From: Saturnia japonica
Taxonomy: Eukaryota; Arthropoda; Insecta; Lepidoptera; Saturniidae
Direction: 5' to 3'
Assembly (NCBI GenBank): GCA_033032175.1
Contig: CM065320.1
Span: forward strand, 11,241,413-11,305,412
Length of the DNA stretch: 64,000 nt
Part shown: one piece after another, positions 1 to 13,000 of the stretch
Numbering within the stretch: position 1 is the first letter of the stretch
How the letters are laid out: each line of letters begins with the position of its first letter
Notes under the pieces: model-generated
Seen by the model: only the letters and a program-made list of their open reading frames with translations
Told to the model about the DNA's origin: nothing
The model's database searches: none
Program-made: the position numbers and the translations under genes

Positions 1-910
1 TGACATATTCTTCTAGATAATAAAAAAGGTGGTTGTCATGGGACACCCAGCAGATGTGAAACAATAAAATGAGAATATTTAAAAAAAATTGTTTATCTCT
101 CAGCTCTGATGCATGCTTGGAGCTTACCCCTTAAGCCTTAGTGCCGGTCTCGAACCTCCTTCTCAGCTTTAGAAATTTACTTTTAATCAAAAAAGTCTTT
201 ATTCAATTTAGCCCCTAAGACTCACTGCAGGATCACCACAAGGTTATTTGGCTATGTTCTGCTGTAGGGTGGAGGTATTCCACTAGTCGGACTGCTCCAA
301 GTAGAGAGAAATCTCCAAAAAAATTCTCTGTGTCTAACCTATCTATGAAATTGTAATTGTACATTGTACAAGACCCTGTAAAATAGTACACATACCAGGA
401 AATTTGAATGTCTAATTAATATCCCTGGTTAATGATCAACAATTTCATTCTTATTTGGTAGACTAAATAAAATGTTAAAATGAATAAATGTGATATGTAC
501 TTTTTTCAATATTTCAGCTATTATTCTCTCAACAAATTATAAACACAAATACACAAGTCTTCATGAAAAAATTGTTCAAATCGTTCATTTCCGGATTTGT
601 AAATATATTTTCCTTTATTTGGATATTGATTAGCAAAAAGATTGTTTCTGTAATTGTGATACCATTAATTCTATATTTATGATTCAATAATTTAGTTTAT
701 GTATTTATTTATTTTGATTTTACTTTGCATTAAAAAAAACTATCAATGTTTTAAGTTCAGGTTACAGTAAAGTTTTTGCATGTAATATGTTTTATTAAGT
801 TGCCACATATACTTCCTATAATAACATGATCAAATTATTATTTTTTTTAAGTCACATATTCAATATCAACGATAATATTATATTCATAAAATATTTTAGA
901 ATATCTGTAG
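1..910. other. upstream intron of eIF5B, no exon seen
   Basis: No eIF5B N-terminal coding (MGK-type start) is visible. Positions about 130-345 match an interspersed repeat seen again near 30,730-30,925 and 48,790-49,060. The rest is AT-rich intron sequence. Confidence 0.5.
130..345 (+). repeat. lepidopteran interspersed repeat, family A
   Basis: Shares blocks such as GGTTATTTGGCT, TCTGTAGG-type, and CCCAAGTAGA / AGAGAAATCTCC with 48,940-49,060 and 30,830-30,915. The long copy near 48.8 kb begins with a segment resembling GGCAAACAAGCATACGGCC, typical of moth and butterfly genomes. No coding capacity. Confidence 0.55.
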
Positions 911-1060
911 ATTCAGACGACAGTGAAGATGAAAAACCAAAATCTAAGCCGAAATATAAGAAGTCTGTTGATGAAGATATTAAAGAAGTCACAAAAAATA
1001 TTAAAAATGTTTCAATTTCAAATAAGTCTCAAAAGAAAAAAGTGGAAGCCAGTAGTGAAG
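911..1060 (+). CDS. eIF5B: eIF5B exon 1 of window (acidic tail)
   Basis: Encodes an acidic-basic stretch beginning [11 protein letters not shown]. The donor at 1061 is GTAAAT. The acceptor is taken as the TAG at 908-910; an AG at 898-899 would add four codons in the same frame and cannot be excluded. The exon starts in phase 1, so an earlier coding exon must exist outside the window. Confidence 0.75.
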
Positions 1061-4000
1061 GTAAATATAATTGAAATTTTGATGATATATTTTATTTTTA
1101 GATACACTCATGTTCTTTTTACATTTTATTTAGATGAATTAAGTGATGAGCAAGAAAAAAAGCCAAAAAAGGGGAAAAAGAAGGAAGAGAAGAAGAGTGC
1201 CTTTTCTCTTTTAGAAATAGAAGATGCTGATGTATCACCTCCCGATGAACCACTTTCTTCTGATGAAGAAATCCAAAAACCACAGAAAAAGGTTGCAGAA
1301 AAAAAGGAACCAGCCGGTAAAAAAGGAAAAAAAGCCAAAAGAAAGAAGGATGAAAGTGATGATGATATAGAAAAAGTTCTTGCTGAATTAGAAATGGAAT
1401 ATGCTGGGGTTAAAAAAGAACCTACAATTGTTGCTGAGCCCATAAAATCTGAAGAAAATGTTGAAGAAAAGCCTAAATCGAAGAAAAAAGGCAAAAAAGA
1501 AGAATCAAAGCCGGAACCAGAAAAAGAAGCTGAGGACAATAATGAAAGTGACAACGAAAATGATGTTACACTAAAGACTGCAGCTCAAAAGAAAAAGGAG
1601 AAAAAAGAAAGAGAAAAACTAAAAAAACAAGAAGCTAAAAAAAAGGAAAAAGATATAGAAATAAAGAAAGAAGGAACTGAAGTGAAACAGAAATTAGAAG
1701 AAGTAATAAATAAGCAAATTGATGACCCTAAAGAAGAAATTATAGCTCCATCTGAAGATAAAGAAGGAGATGGTGATATTCAAGCTACTGAAGGAAAGAA
1801 GAAAAAGAAAGGAGAAAAAGACAAAGATAAAGATGATAAAGGTAAGAAAGGGCCAACTAAGAAGACAATTGCTGCAATGCAAGAGGCATTGAAAAAGGTA
1901 AAAGAAGAGGAGGAACGTTTAAAGAAAGAAGAAGAGGAAAAAATTAAACAAGAAGACGAGCGAGAACGCCAAAGGTTAGAAGCTATAAGATTAGAAAAAG
2001 AAAGGAAGGACAGAAAGAAACAAAAGGAAAAGGAGAGAAAAGAAAGACTTAAAGCAGAAGGTAAATTATTGACACCCAAACAGAAAGCAGAAAAAGCTAG
2101 AGCTCAAGCTATGTTAGAGAGTCTTAAAGCTAAGGGTTTGGACATTGGCTCAGCAGAGAAAAAACCTCCCAGACCTGGTACTAGAGTTAAGCCAGGAAGA
2201 TTGAAGAGTCAAGTATCCCAAGAGACACCAATAACTCCTGTAGAAGAAAAGAAAATAGAGATCGAAATTATTGACAAGAAGGTAAATTTTTTATACTCCT
2301 TCCTTAATTTAAGTTGATCTTTTGTTAACTTGTAATAATAGTATAACTTCATTTAGCAATATTTTCTCCCAATGATTTTTGAAATATAGGCTATGTACTC
2401 TTAAATATTATACTTTTTTATTAGGAGGAATATCAAAAACCAGACAAAAAGGAATCTGATAATGAATCTGTGAAAGATGCATGGGATGCTGAATCTGAGG
2501 AAGAAGTGGAACCACCGCCAAAACCAGAACCAGTGACTCCTGTTAAAGAAGAAAAGAAAACTGTTAATGAGAAACCTAAAGATGTAAGATGTTTTAATGA
2601 ATTTAATTGAAAAGAAATGATGGCTCAGTGGTAGTGTGTACAGACACCGCATCGGTCAACATGACTTTGAATCACAGCTATGAGCCTGAACTTTTGGTCA
2701 AGGAAAACATTGTCATGCAACCATATCATTTATACTGACATTTTTAGGATATTTTATATTGACTGCCTAGTTACATACCACCATCAAGATAAAAATGTGT
2801 CATTAATCAATCACAGGTTTGCACTTGAGAGCTAGTCTGCCCACTATGCTTAGCGTGCTACCATCTTAGAATACATTGAAGGGGTGAAACTGTAGTGTAG
2901 TTAGTAATAAGAATTTGTTAAATAATAAGGACAGACTTTAGAATTTTGCCTGTTTATCAAAATACGTAGTTGTCATTGACCAAGTAATCTACTAACAGCT
3001 TATGGGATATGCTCATACTATAGAATAGTATTTTACCACAGGTTGAAGAAGAAGAGGACAGTTCAAACGAGGATGAAGAAGAGAGTTCTGAAGAAGAAAC
3101 TAGTTCAGACGAAGATTCAGAAGATGAACAGATGACTGATGCACAAAAAAAACGAGAACTTATATTGAAAAGATTAGAGGTACTGACATTTAGCACTATT
3201 TATTTCGAGAATTGTAGATTTTATGTGAATTCTTTAACAACAATTAAGGTAGTTTTTTAAACTTTATATCACTCAATAGTGTCAGAGTTAAAATTGCTAA
3301 TAATTGTAATAATCATGCATATCTTAGAAACGCCGGGAAGACAACGAAGCTAACAAAACCAACAATCCATTACGTGCTGCGGTCGTTTGTGTTCTCGGAC
3401 ACGTAGATACAGGTAAAACGAAGATCTTGGATAAACTGAGACGCACTAACGTACAAGACGGTGAAGCTGGTGGTATCACTCAGCAGATTGGTGCTACAAA
3501 TGTACCAATAGAAAACATAAAGGAACAAACAAAACATGTGAAGGGGGTATGTTTGTATTTTGATTATATTGGTTTATTGAAATTCTTTCTTTATATTATT
3601 CTTGTTTTAATGCTAATCTTAGAGTCTGGTGTTCTGACACAATATCATCACTAGATATTTTGATGAATAAAGCTACATTTCATCTGGACCTGAGAAGTGT
3701 CCAAAAATAGGGTCATATTTAAAACATAACATATATACCTGACTTTTATTATAATATTAACAGACAACAGATAACTTTATTTGACAAATCATCTTTAGAT
3801 TTTGACTGGATTCCAATACATTATCTATCAAAACGTCAAAATTATTCATCAAATAAAGTTACCTAATGATTGTAAAATCGACCCGGTAAAAATAGAAAAA
3901 TATTTTTGGAGCATTTCTGTACTTGGAGTAGCTAAACTGCTGAAATGCCTAGACCTACACCAGCCTACAGAGGATCACAGCCAAAATAACCTTGTATTGT

Positions 4001-7000
4001 GTTAGCTATGTACCTATGGTTAATAGGTTTTCCAGAGCTACTTGGGGAAGAAGAGTTCATGTCCAGCAACGCTCTAATAATATACCTTGATGTTGCTAGC
4101 GTCCAAAGCCAACGGTAACCGCTTACCATCCAGTGTGCCATAGGCGTGTTTGCCACTTTTGTTATATATTTAAAAAAGCTTGTTAGTTCCAAAATTACCT
4201 TAAATTAACATTATTTGTAATCTTATAATGGGAAAAGATCCTATTGGAAAAGAGCCTTTTTAATTTTCTCAACTGGCAGGCCAGTGAGTCTGCCCAATAC
4301 TAAAATGATGTCATAAAAACAAACTGTTTGAGTTTCATGTTGCTATGAGAAAATGAACCACATTTGACAAAAAGAAATGTCAGGCTTATGGTCACAGGCT
4401 ATGATTGCTGAGCCTGCGGAATAAGTAAAAAAAATTAAAATTGTTTGCAGGTGAATGAAATAGCCTTCAAGCTCCCCGGTTTGCTCATTATCGATACACC
4501 TGGTCACGAATCTTTCAGTAATCTGAGAAATCGAGGATCCTCCTTATGCGACATTGCAATTCTAGTAAGTCTAATTACATTTATATTATTTAAAAAAAAA
4601 AAAACATTTATTTACCTTCCCTGCGATGTATCTATTCTACATAAATGCAGTATTAATAAATAAAATTGTATATATCTGTTTCTTTGATCACGCTAAACTA
4701 TGGAACTATCATTCAGATTAGAAAAATCCTTTTTACATTTTATAGCCCATCTATTAAGGAAGATTATAGACTATATAACTTCAAGCTACGAGCTTAAGGA
4801 GTAGAGTAGTTACCATGAGTGTCAAGGATTGGCAAGCTGTAGGCAAGTTCGGGAAGTGAGAACAAACAATAGGCTACACGAATGCATTGGCGGCGGCGCT
4901 CTGGAGAGTTGTTGGAATAAATTTAACATAACATGTACATAAATCACGCCTATTTCCCAACGGGGTAGGCTGAGACCATGTCCTTCCACCTGCTAAGATC
5001 CTGGCATACCTCTTTCGCTTCTTCAACATTCATTAATCTTTTCATGCATGCTCGTTAGTTTAGAGTACTCTTTCAGAACGTCTCCAATTTGATCGATAAA
5101 TGTTCGTCTAGGCCTTCCTCTTCCAACGATTCCTTTCACACTCGCATCATAAATTTGTTTAGTCATTCTTCTTTCATTCATCCTCTCAACATGCCCAAAC
5201 CATCTGAGCATCCCTTTCTCAATCCGTGTGACTATATCTTCTTTCACACCACAAAGCTCTCTTATCACACTATTTCTTATCCTGCCACTCAATTTCACTC
5301 CGAACATACCTCTTAGTGCTCTCATTTCTACTGTATTTATTTTAATTTCATGATTTTTCTGCCACACCCAGCTTTCCCTACATGATTGTTGGAACCAAAA
5401 CTCCTCTATGCACAGCCCAACGAGCTTTCATAGAAATCCTCTGGCTGCTCATAATGGAGTGTAACGCCCCATTCACCATATTACCGGCATTTACTCTCTT
5501 TCCTATATCACTCTCACATTTTCCATCCCTGGTAAACATCGATCCCAAGTATATAAACTCATTTACTTGCTCCAGTTCATCCTAATCAATCTGGACACAT
5601 ACTTCTGTCATGTTTTCTTCCTTTTCAAACACCAAAACTTTCGTCTTCTTTGCGTTTACTTTCATTCCCTTTCTTTATTAATATAAATTAATAAATTTAA
5701 CATGGTCGAAATCCATGGGGCACAAGTATAATAGATAAATTTAAAAGAATATAATTAAAAAAATATATATCACTTTCAGGTAGTAGACATAATGCACGGT
5801 CTTGAGCCACAGACAATTGAATCGATAAACCTATTGAAACAGAAGAAGACTCCTTTCATTGTTGCGCTGAATAAAATTGACCGTCTGTATGACTGGCAGA
5901 GCGCACAGCGTAAGGATGTTAGAGATATCCTTAAGATGCAACAACAAAACACCCAGTTGGAGTTTGACAAGAGAAGCAAAGACGTCATCATACAGTTTGC
6001 TGAACAGGTACTGTTATTTATAGAGGTGTACCTATACTGCGTTTTTTATTCCCTTGGAGTAAATTGACAATCACTGGTGTCAAACTTGAAAATAATGTTA
6101 CCACATTCGTTTTCTTAAGTGTACTGTTGTATACTTTACTTTACAATTATTTGAATTCTGAGATTTTAAATATTTGAATTGAGGATTATTCATTGAAATA
6201 TTTTTTGTTATTCATGATACCCGAAAATTTACTATTGTCATTACGTAATTCAACAAATTATAACATGTATATATGAAGAACTACTTAAAAAAAAACAAAA
6301 AAGGAATGCTTTGGTTCATTCACGAGAGACGATTTTGTCTGCCTTATTCGGCCTTGACCTTTGGAGGGTTCATTGTTTTTTAAGGAAAACATCAATAGAA
6401 GTAATATCTCCTACGATTTTATCAATAGTTCCGATTGGTGACATCACTATTTTAAAAACAATTAACTAACAAGACATTAAATGTTATTTTACTCTGAGAA
6501 TAAAAAACGCGCTATAGGGTAGGGCCGGGTAAGGGCGTGATTCACAGGAGAAACAAAACTTACAAATGATTAAACTTGAAAATCAAAATAAATTAACAAT
6601 CAGAGTAGTGGAGTAGTAGGGGTCCTGTACCCGACTGGGTGGCAACTACCAGACACATTTTTATAAACCCAATGGTATTTTATTAGTAGATACAACATTG
6701 ACGCTCTTGACATGGCATCGTGAATGAGCGACAACTGCCCTCACTTCACTTTCAACTCGATACCGGCGTGAGCGAGATGAACCTTTTATCCTTTTTTGAC
6801 AACATAGTTTCCGCCTAACGCTGTAGTTTCCTATCCCTTTTATTACAACATGCTGATAACAATATTTGTTCCATTTTCAAATTGCTTTTAGTGAAAGTAT
6901 AATGTGTCTATTTATAAAACGTAATTGGATAAACCCTTCAGAGTGACTCTTTTATATTGTGCTTACCATCAGGCACAGTACCGTCACTTTGTGCTAAAAT

Positions 7001-10000
7001 AAAAATTTTTAAAAACCTTATAGTTTTACTTTTGAGGATAACTTAAACCGAGCATAGCCCTCAAAAATGCCATAATGCGTATGTGACGTGGACCACCGCC
7101 TAAGGCCTCTTGGTAGTGTAAGGGACTGCGTACCTGGAAGATTTCATGTAACAAGAAAATGTCATGGGCTCGATATTATAGTGCAAAAAGTTGCCCACCT
7201 GGGAGAGTCTCGCATAAGTAAAGGTGCTCTTACGTCACTAAATATCAAGCAATTCACGGCAATGGCAACATGGTTCAATTGTAAAATGTTTTGCAACAAT
7301 AATATTAAGCAATATGGAGGAACTCCAAGAAACTAGGCAATACTTTCATACATAAGCGATGTAGTTGAAGAACTGTCACTCGCTATTGACGACGTTTTTC
7401 TTGCAGCAGTTGCTGCACCTCCACCTGCTCGCGGATGTGAGAAGTACTTAAACCGCAATTCTTATCCTGTATTGATTCTGTATTTGTCTTGTCTGTTTCT
7501 TTTTTTTAATTATTACATTTCCTAATTCATCTATTTCTTTATTACAAAAATTAAATATTTTATCCACTTCTGCATGTCGAGGGTATCTTAAATATTGTCC
7601 AATTTAAAGTTCAAACCTCAAGTTCTATGTCCTGTCAGTTTATTTATTTTTTGGTTTGGTGAAAAGGTGTTTATGAAATACCTACTGCCATTCAAGTAGT
7701 AAGGTAAAGTATTTTTATAGGGTTTGAATGCTGCCCTCTTCTATGATAACCCAGATCCGCGCACGTATGTGTCGCTGGTACCCACGTCAGCTGTCACTGG
7801 AGAAGGTATGGGCAATCTGCTCGCCATGATCGTGCAAGCTGCGAGGGACCGCTGCATAAACGACTCGTATTCTCACAGCAGCTTCTTGCCACAGTATTGG
7901 AGGTAAAATAAATGAAATTAATATTACTTTATACAACGTTAAATTATTTTAACTTAAAAAGTCAGTAAAATGTATTTACAATTTATTATTATTTATGGCT
8001 TATATAACTTCATCATATAGTCGTCATGCGGATAAATAAATTGGATTTATTTTATTTTTCTTAGGACAAAGAATTATTACTTCTTATGTGTGTACATAAG
8101 TACACTATTTTTTTTATATAATGGAGAAAAAATGGCGGAAAAACTGGCAAGATGCTAGGGTTACGGCTAGTTTTGCCAACACTTTTTCAACTAAATATAT
8201 AGTATTGATTTAGAAATATAGTACACTTAAAAAAAAACAGTATTGTATGAAAAGAGTAAAAAAGGTAAAATGTTACTTTTGAAAGTATTTCCTTTTCTAT
8301 TAACTATAAAAATGTCATATTATAAATATTCAAATCCATCCAAATAAAATAATTGAATTTTCATGCACCTAGCGGTTCTTAAGTTATGAAATAAATAAAT
8401 TTAAAAATCTACTTTTAAATATTATATTAATATTAACTTATGCTAAGTAACAATTTAATTATCCTATCATAATAAAATGAGGTCTTCCGCATTAAATAAT
8501 CTAATTTTATTGTTGTCAAATTTAGTACTTTTTTTTTAATCTTTCTTGGGTCTGCCTTTAATTTAAGATACTGCTTTAGTTAGAAGAAAGAAATTCTTAT
8601 CGTTTACCCTATCGATTGGTATCATAAAAGTACAGAATGTAATATTTTCAGATTTTAACCCATTTGATTCCCAGCTGAGCCAAGCCATTTATGAAAAATC
8701 TTAGAATGCAGTTTTACTTATTTAAAAAAAGGAATGTTTCCTCAGTAAAATTTGCCATCATCAATATTTTGGGTACTTCCCTCCAACTACACGTTTTTTT
8801 CCCCATCTTGTATAACTCCATCTTGTTTTTACTATATGAAAAGAAATTTATTATTTATGAAATTTTTTTAATGAATTTCGTTATATAAATATAATAAGGA
8901 GGGAATAAACATACATTTTATTATAAATCATGTATTTAAGTATTTTTGGTTTTTGTTTAATGTATGATTTTATAGAATTATAAGTAGCTCGCGAATATAT
9001 TTTGCTTTTTGTATAGGTGAAAGCTATACCTGGTCTGGGTACTACGATAGATACCATCCTTATAAATGGCACGCTTCATGAAGGAGATACCATGATATTG
9101 GCCGGTACAGATGGACCTATTGTCACACAGATACGTTCACTCCTCATGCCACAGCCTATGAAAGAGCTGAGAGTCAAGGTAAATACATGTTTATATAGAT
9201 AGGTTTTGGATATAATTTTGGATGTAATAGCAAAATCTTTTTAAATATCTTTTCTATGTTGTCATATTAAATTGAAATATAAAGATACAGCCTATGGCTT
9301 GGTGGTATGGTCTAAGATCCGACCTTGGTTGACTTACCCCCATCGAGTTTCCTGTTAAAATGTATTTTTATGCAATTTAATGTGTTATTAAACAGAATTT
9401 AATAGGATTGGCATTCCATATCCCTGCAAGGCTATTTTTAATTTTTTTTTTTTTCGTTTATTACCCTCATAGAATTTTCTCACAAAATTATGTTCAAAAT
9501 TTAGATAATAATATTTCAAACACGATGATATAGGGTTGCCTTAGGAATAGTAAGTAAGTCTGAGGGTAGTCATGATTTAAAGGTTCATAAACTACGTAAT
9601 AGGGTGTGGTGTGACGGAAAAACACTGACTATAAAAACCAATGCGTTAGAAAGTGAAATAGAGTAGTAGCTAAGCGTGTTCACAACGGCTACATACACTG
9701 TTACATACGGATTCATACATGTGTACATACAAACTCTATGGATACATACATACAATGCATTACAACAATAAGCTATATTTAAAGATTTGAATATTTTTAA
9801 TGCGCTAATATATTTTAAAGTATTACAGTTTACAAGGGCTAGCAAGTTGATATGTGGAGGATGGGAAAAGTGTGAATTGTGGATACAGTCAAAAGTACAC
9901 AAAACCTTTATACTGATAGCGCAAGCCTTGCCTCTACAGGGATCGTAATAAAAATGGTGTAAATAGAGAGGATTCAATTACATCCTTTGTTTCTAATCTC

Positions 10001-13000
10001 GGGACCTCGGAACTATGAAATAAAAAATCAGAATACTATTATAATAATCTGTCAAAAAATTTACAAGTTAAGCTTCAACAAAATGCAACTTAAATCTCTT
10101 AAAATAAATAAACAAAACATAACATACTATCACGCTTGTAACCCAGAAGGATTAGGCAGAAGTGTACTAATGTACACCCACAGTTTGCCTAGTATTTTTT
10201 TTTAAACAAAAAACTTCTTTAGAAAACTTCTAATACCCACATGGCTGATTTACACATTACGACTGGAAAAAAACATCAACCAATTATTGTAACAAAGAGT
10301 CCACACCATGAAATTGCTTTCTATACCCCTTATTTTTATTGTTTGATCACACTCTCTGTTAACTTTTTGAAGTGAAACTTCTTACTTATGCGGCAATTTC
10401 AGTAATTAGACAAGAATTAGGAATTAAATTTCAAGAACGCGTCACGGTTTAGTTACATTTCGTTACACGAGAGGGAAGAAAGATATAAAGTATAGAGGAC
10501 TGTCTTTTTTTAATAAGGGTAATAAGAATAAAAATACGTTAAATTACAAAGTGAAAGATATTCTTTGTTTATGTACAGAATGCTTATATTGAGCACAAAG
10601 AAGTGGTGGGCGCACAAGGAGTGAAGATTGCAGCTAAAGAACTTGAAAAAGCAATTGCTGGTCTCAATCTTCTCGTGGCGCAGAAACCAGATGAAGTTGA
10701 TGTTCTCAAGTGAGCAATTAATTATTAAAATATGATTTCATTGATGTCATTTTTCCTCTTGAGAATATACAATTCTTTGATTTAATGTTTTTATTTTAAC
10801 AAAGTTTTTATTAATATTGTACAGTTTTTTATACAAGAATATAAATTAAAATGCTTATATAATTTTATATAACAACACTAGCTTGTCTGATAGACGTCGG
10901 TCTACCCTTTCTGGTAGTTAACAATATGATCACAGTGCCACGTATTGGGTCCAGATTTTGTGATTTCATTTTTTAGCATTAAAACTAATATATTGTGAAC
11001 AGAAGTGATTTAGGTGTGGGATTTGTTTAAGACGACTAGAACATCTCCTCTTCCTACAATATAAACAAATATATTGTATAAACTTGGTTTCAATCTGTCA
11101 AGTCATTCAGAAGTACTGATTCCAGGATGCATGTCTCTTCCCGAACCTATCCTGATGTGGCACATTTCTCCTGAGCCTAACCCAGTAATCTCACAAAAAT
11201 CCGTGTTTCAGAAATAAAATACTTTTACATTATTAATGTTGCTTCTATGAGCTTTCTTTTAATATTACTTCTAAAGCTTCAAGCTAAGAATAGAACAGTA
11301 ATATACCTACACGTGAAACTCTTAGTCTGGTGAGCTTTTTTTTTTTTGAGAAAAATTGTGTTTTCATTTATTTCCTGATAAAAACAATGAAATCCAGAAT
11401 AAATACAATCAAAATTTAAAAAAATGTAGCTGAATCCTTTTTTCGCACTGGAAATCTCCACATTTATCCCCGTAAATATCACTTTGGGCTAAAAACTCAC
11501 TGAATTTAGAGGGAAGCTCTCTTGATCTGGCAACAGTGCTTGAAAGATTACACAATCGCTTCTATTAATCTGGGAGTAAACAGCTTTTATAATTTGTAAT
11601 AATTTAAAAATTGTAATAATTCATTATTTATTAATTATTACACAGTCATTTTTTTTTATTTAAATAAAAAAATATGCCTAAAAACTTTGCATTATGTTCA
11701 TGTCACCACACGTGACGTACGAGAATATGTATTGAAACTTAAGAAAGTTCTGCAGCACTTACATAATTTTAAAGTCACTTGTCACAAGATAACCTAATAA
11801 GTATAACATACAACTGTGTATCTAAAGATTGTACGATGACGACACGTTTTTTAATTATTGTTTCCAATCAGTGAACCCCAGACAAAAAGTCACATTTTTC
11901 TCAAAGAAAAATGAAATAAATGAGGTTTTTTGTTACACATTTGTACTTTTTAGGTTTTTATCATAATGTAATTAAATAACTAATTTTAATTTTGAAACAT
12001 AAATTGTCATCACACCTATTAATTTTTCATAACATAAATGCGTTTGCAACAGGACTGATGGCTTTTTGTTTCTTTAGGCTTTCTAAATATTTGTTCAAGT
12101 GAATGTTATTCTTAATTGTTACAGGGAGATTGTAGCTCGGGAATTAAAGTCTGCTCTCTCATCTATAAAACTGTCTGAACGTGGAGTGTACGTCCAGGCC
12201 TCTACTCTTGGTTCCCTTGAAGCATTACTCGAGTTCCTGAGGACAAGTAAAATTCCTGTAAGTATTGAGTGTTTTGTTATTAAATTAAATGAATTCATTA
12301 CGGTATTTCGGAAACTATTTTCTTTTTTATTACACACCATAGAACACTATAAAAATAATATAATTTAAAAATTTAAGTACACTGTGGTCCTGTATGTACA
12401 AAGTTGTCTCGTATCAAAGTAAAGTCAAATTATTTGCATAGTTCTAGGGTATTTTCTAATGCCCGCCTGACTAACTACCATCATCAAGTTGAAAATCTGT
12501 CGCCAAGCACCTATAGGTGTGTTCTGCTAGTTGCTGGAACCCACTAAGACTTGTAGGTGCTTCGGCGACAGACTTTCACTTAGGGGTGGTAGCTATTAAG
12601 GGAAATGGAATTCGAAATCAAAAATGTAAACAAAGCAATGTCACTGTCAAAGTGACGTTTCAGGTGTCGCCAACATTGTCCTTCACAGTCTACTTATTAA
12701 ATTGTGTTTGTGGTTATAGTATGTAGGGATAACCCTTTCATAGATACGGAGTTTATTTTCGGTTTAAACACACTAAATACAACAATCACAATGAGAGCAA
12801 GGGCAACGTCTAACCTCGTGGACGGACAGGCAAGTAATAACCAGAAAGAAGGGCTATGGTTAAAAAGCTACATAGGATAACGGAACCTGAGCTCGGACCG
12901 TTCAGTGTGTATAAACATATTTTATAGTTATATATTTACAGTTAAACCTTGTATAAAAGCATTACACAAAAATATTTACTATGAAATATCTATGCCACAT

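Noticed and set aside
1126..2079. Long minus-strand reading frames rich in S, F and L opposite eIF5B exon 2
   Set aside because: They mirror the purine-rich K/E codons of the real gene. Composition alone explains them, and they have no domain or splice context.
7840..7860. Programmed ribosomal frameshifting in eIF5B
   Set aside because: No slippery heptamer or obvious pseudoknot is visible, and eIF5B is not known to use frameshifting. A missing base is simpler.
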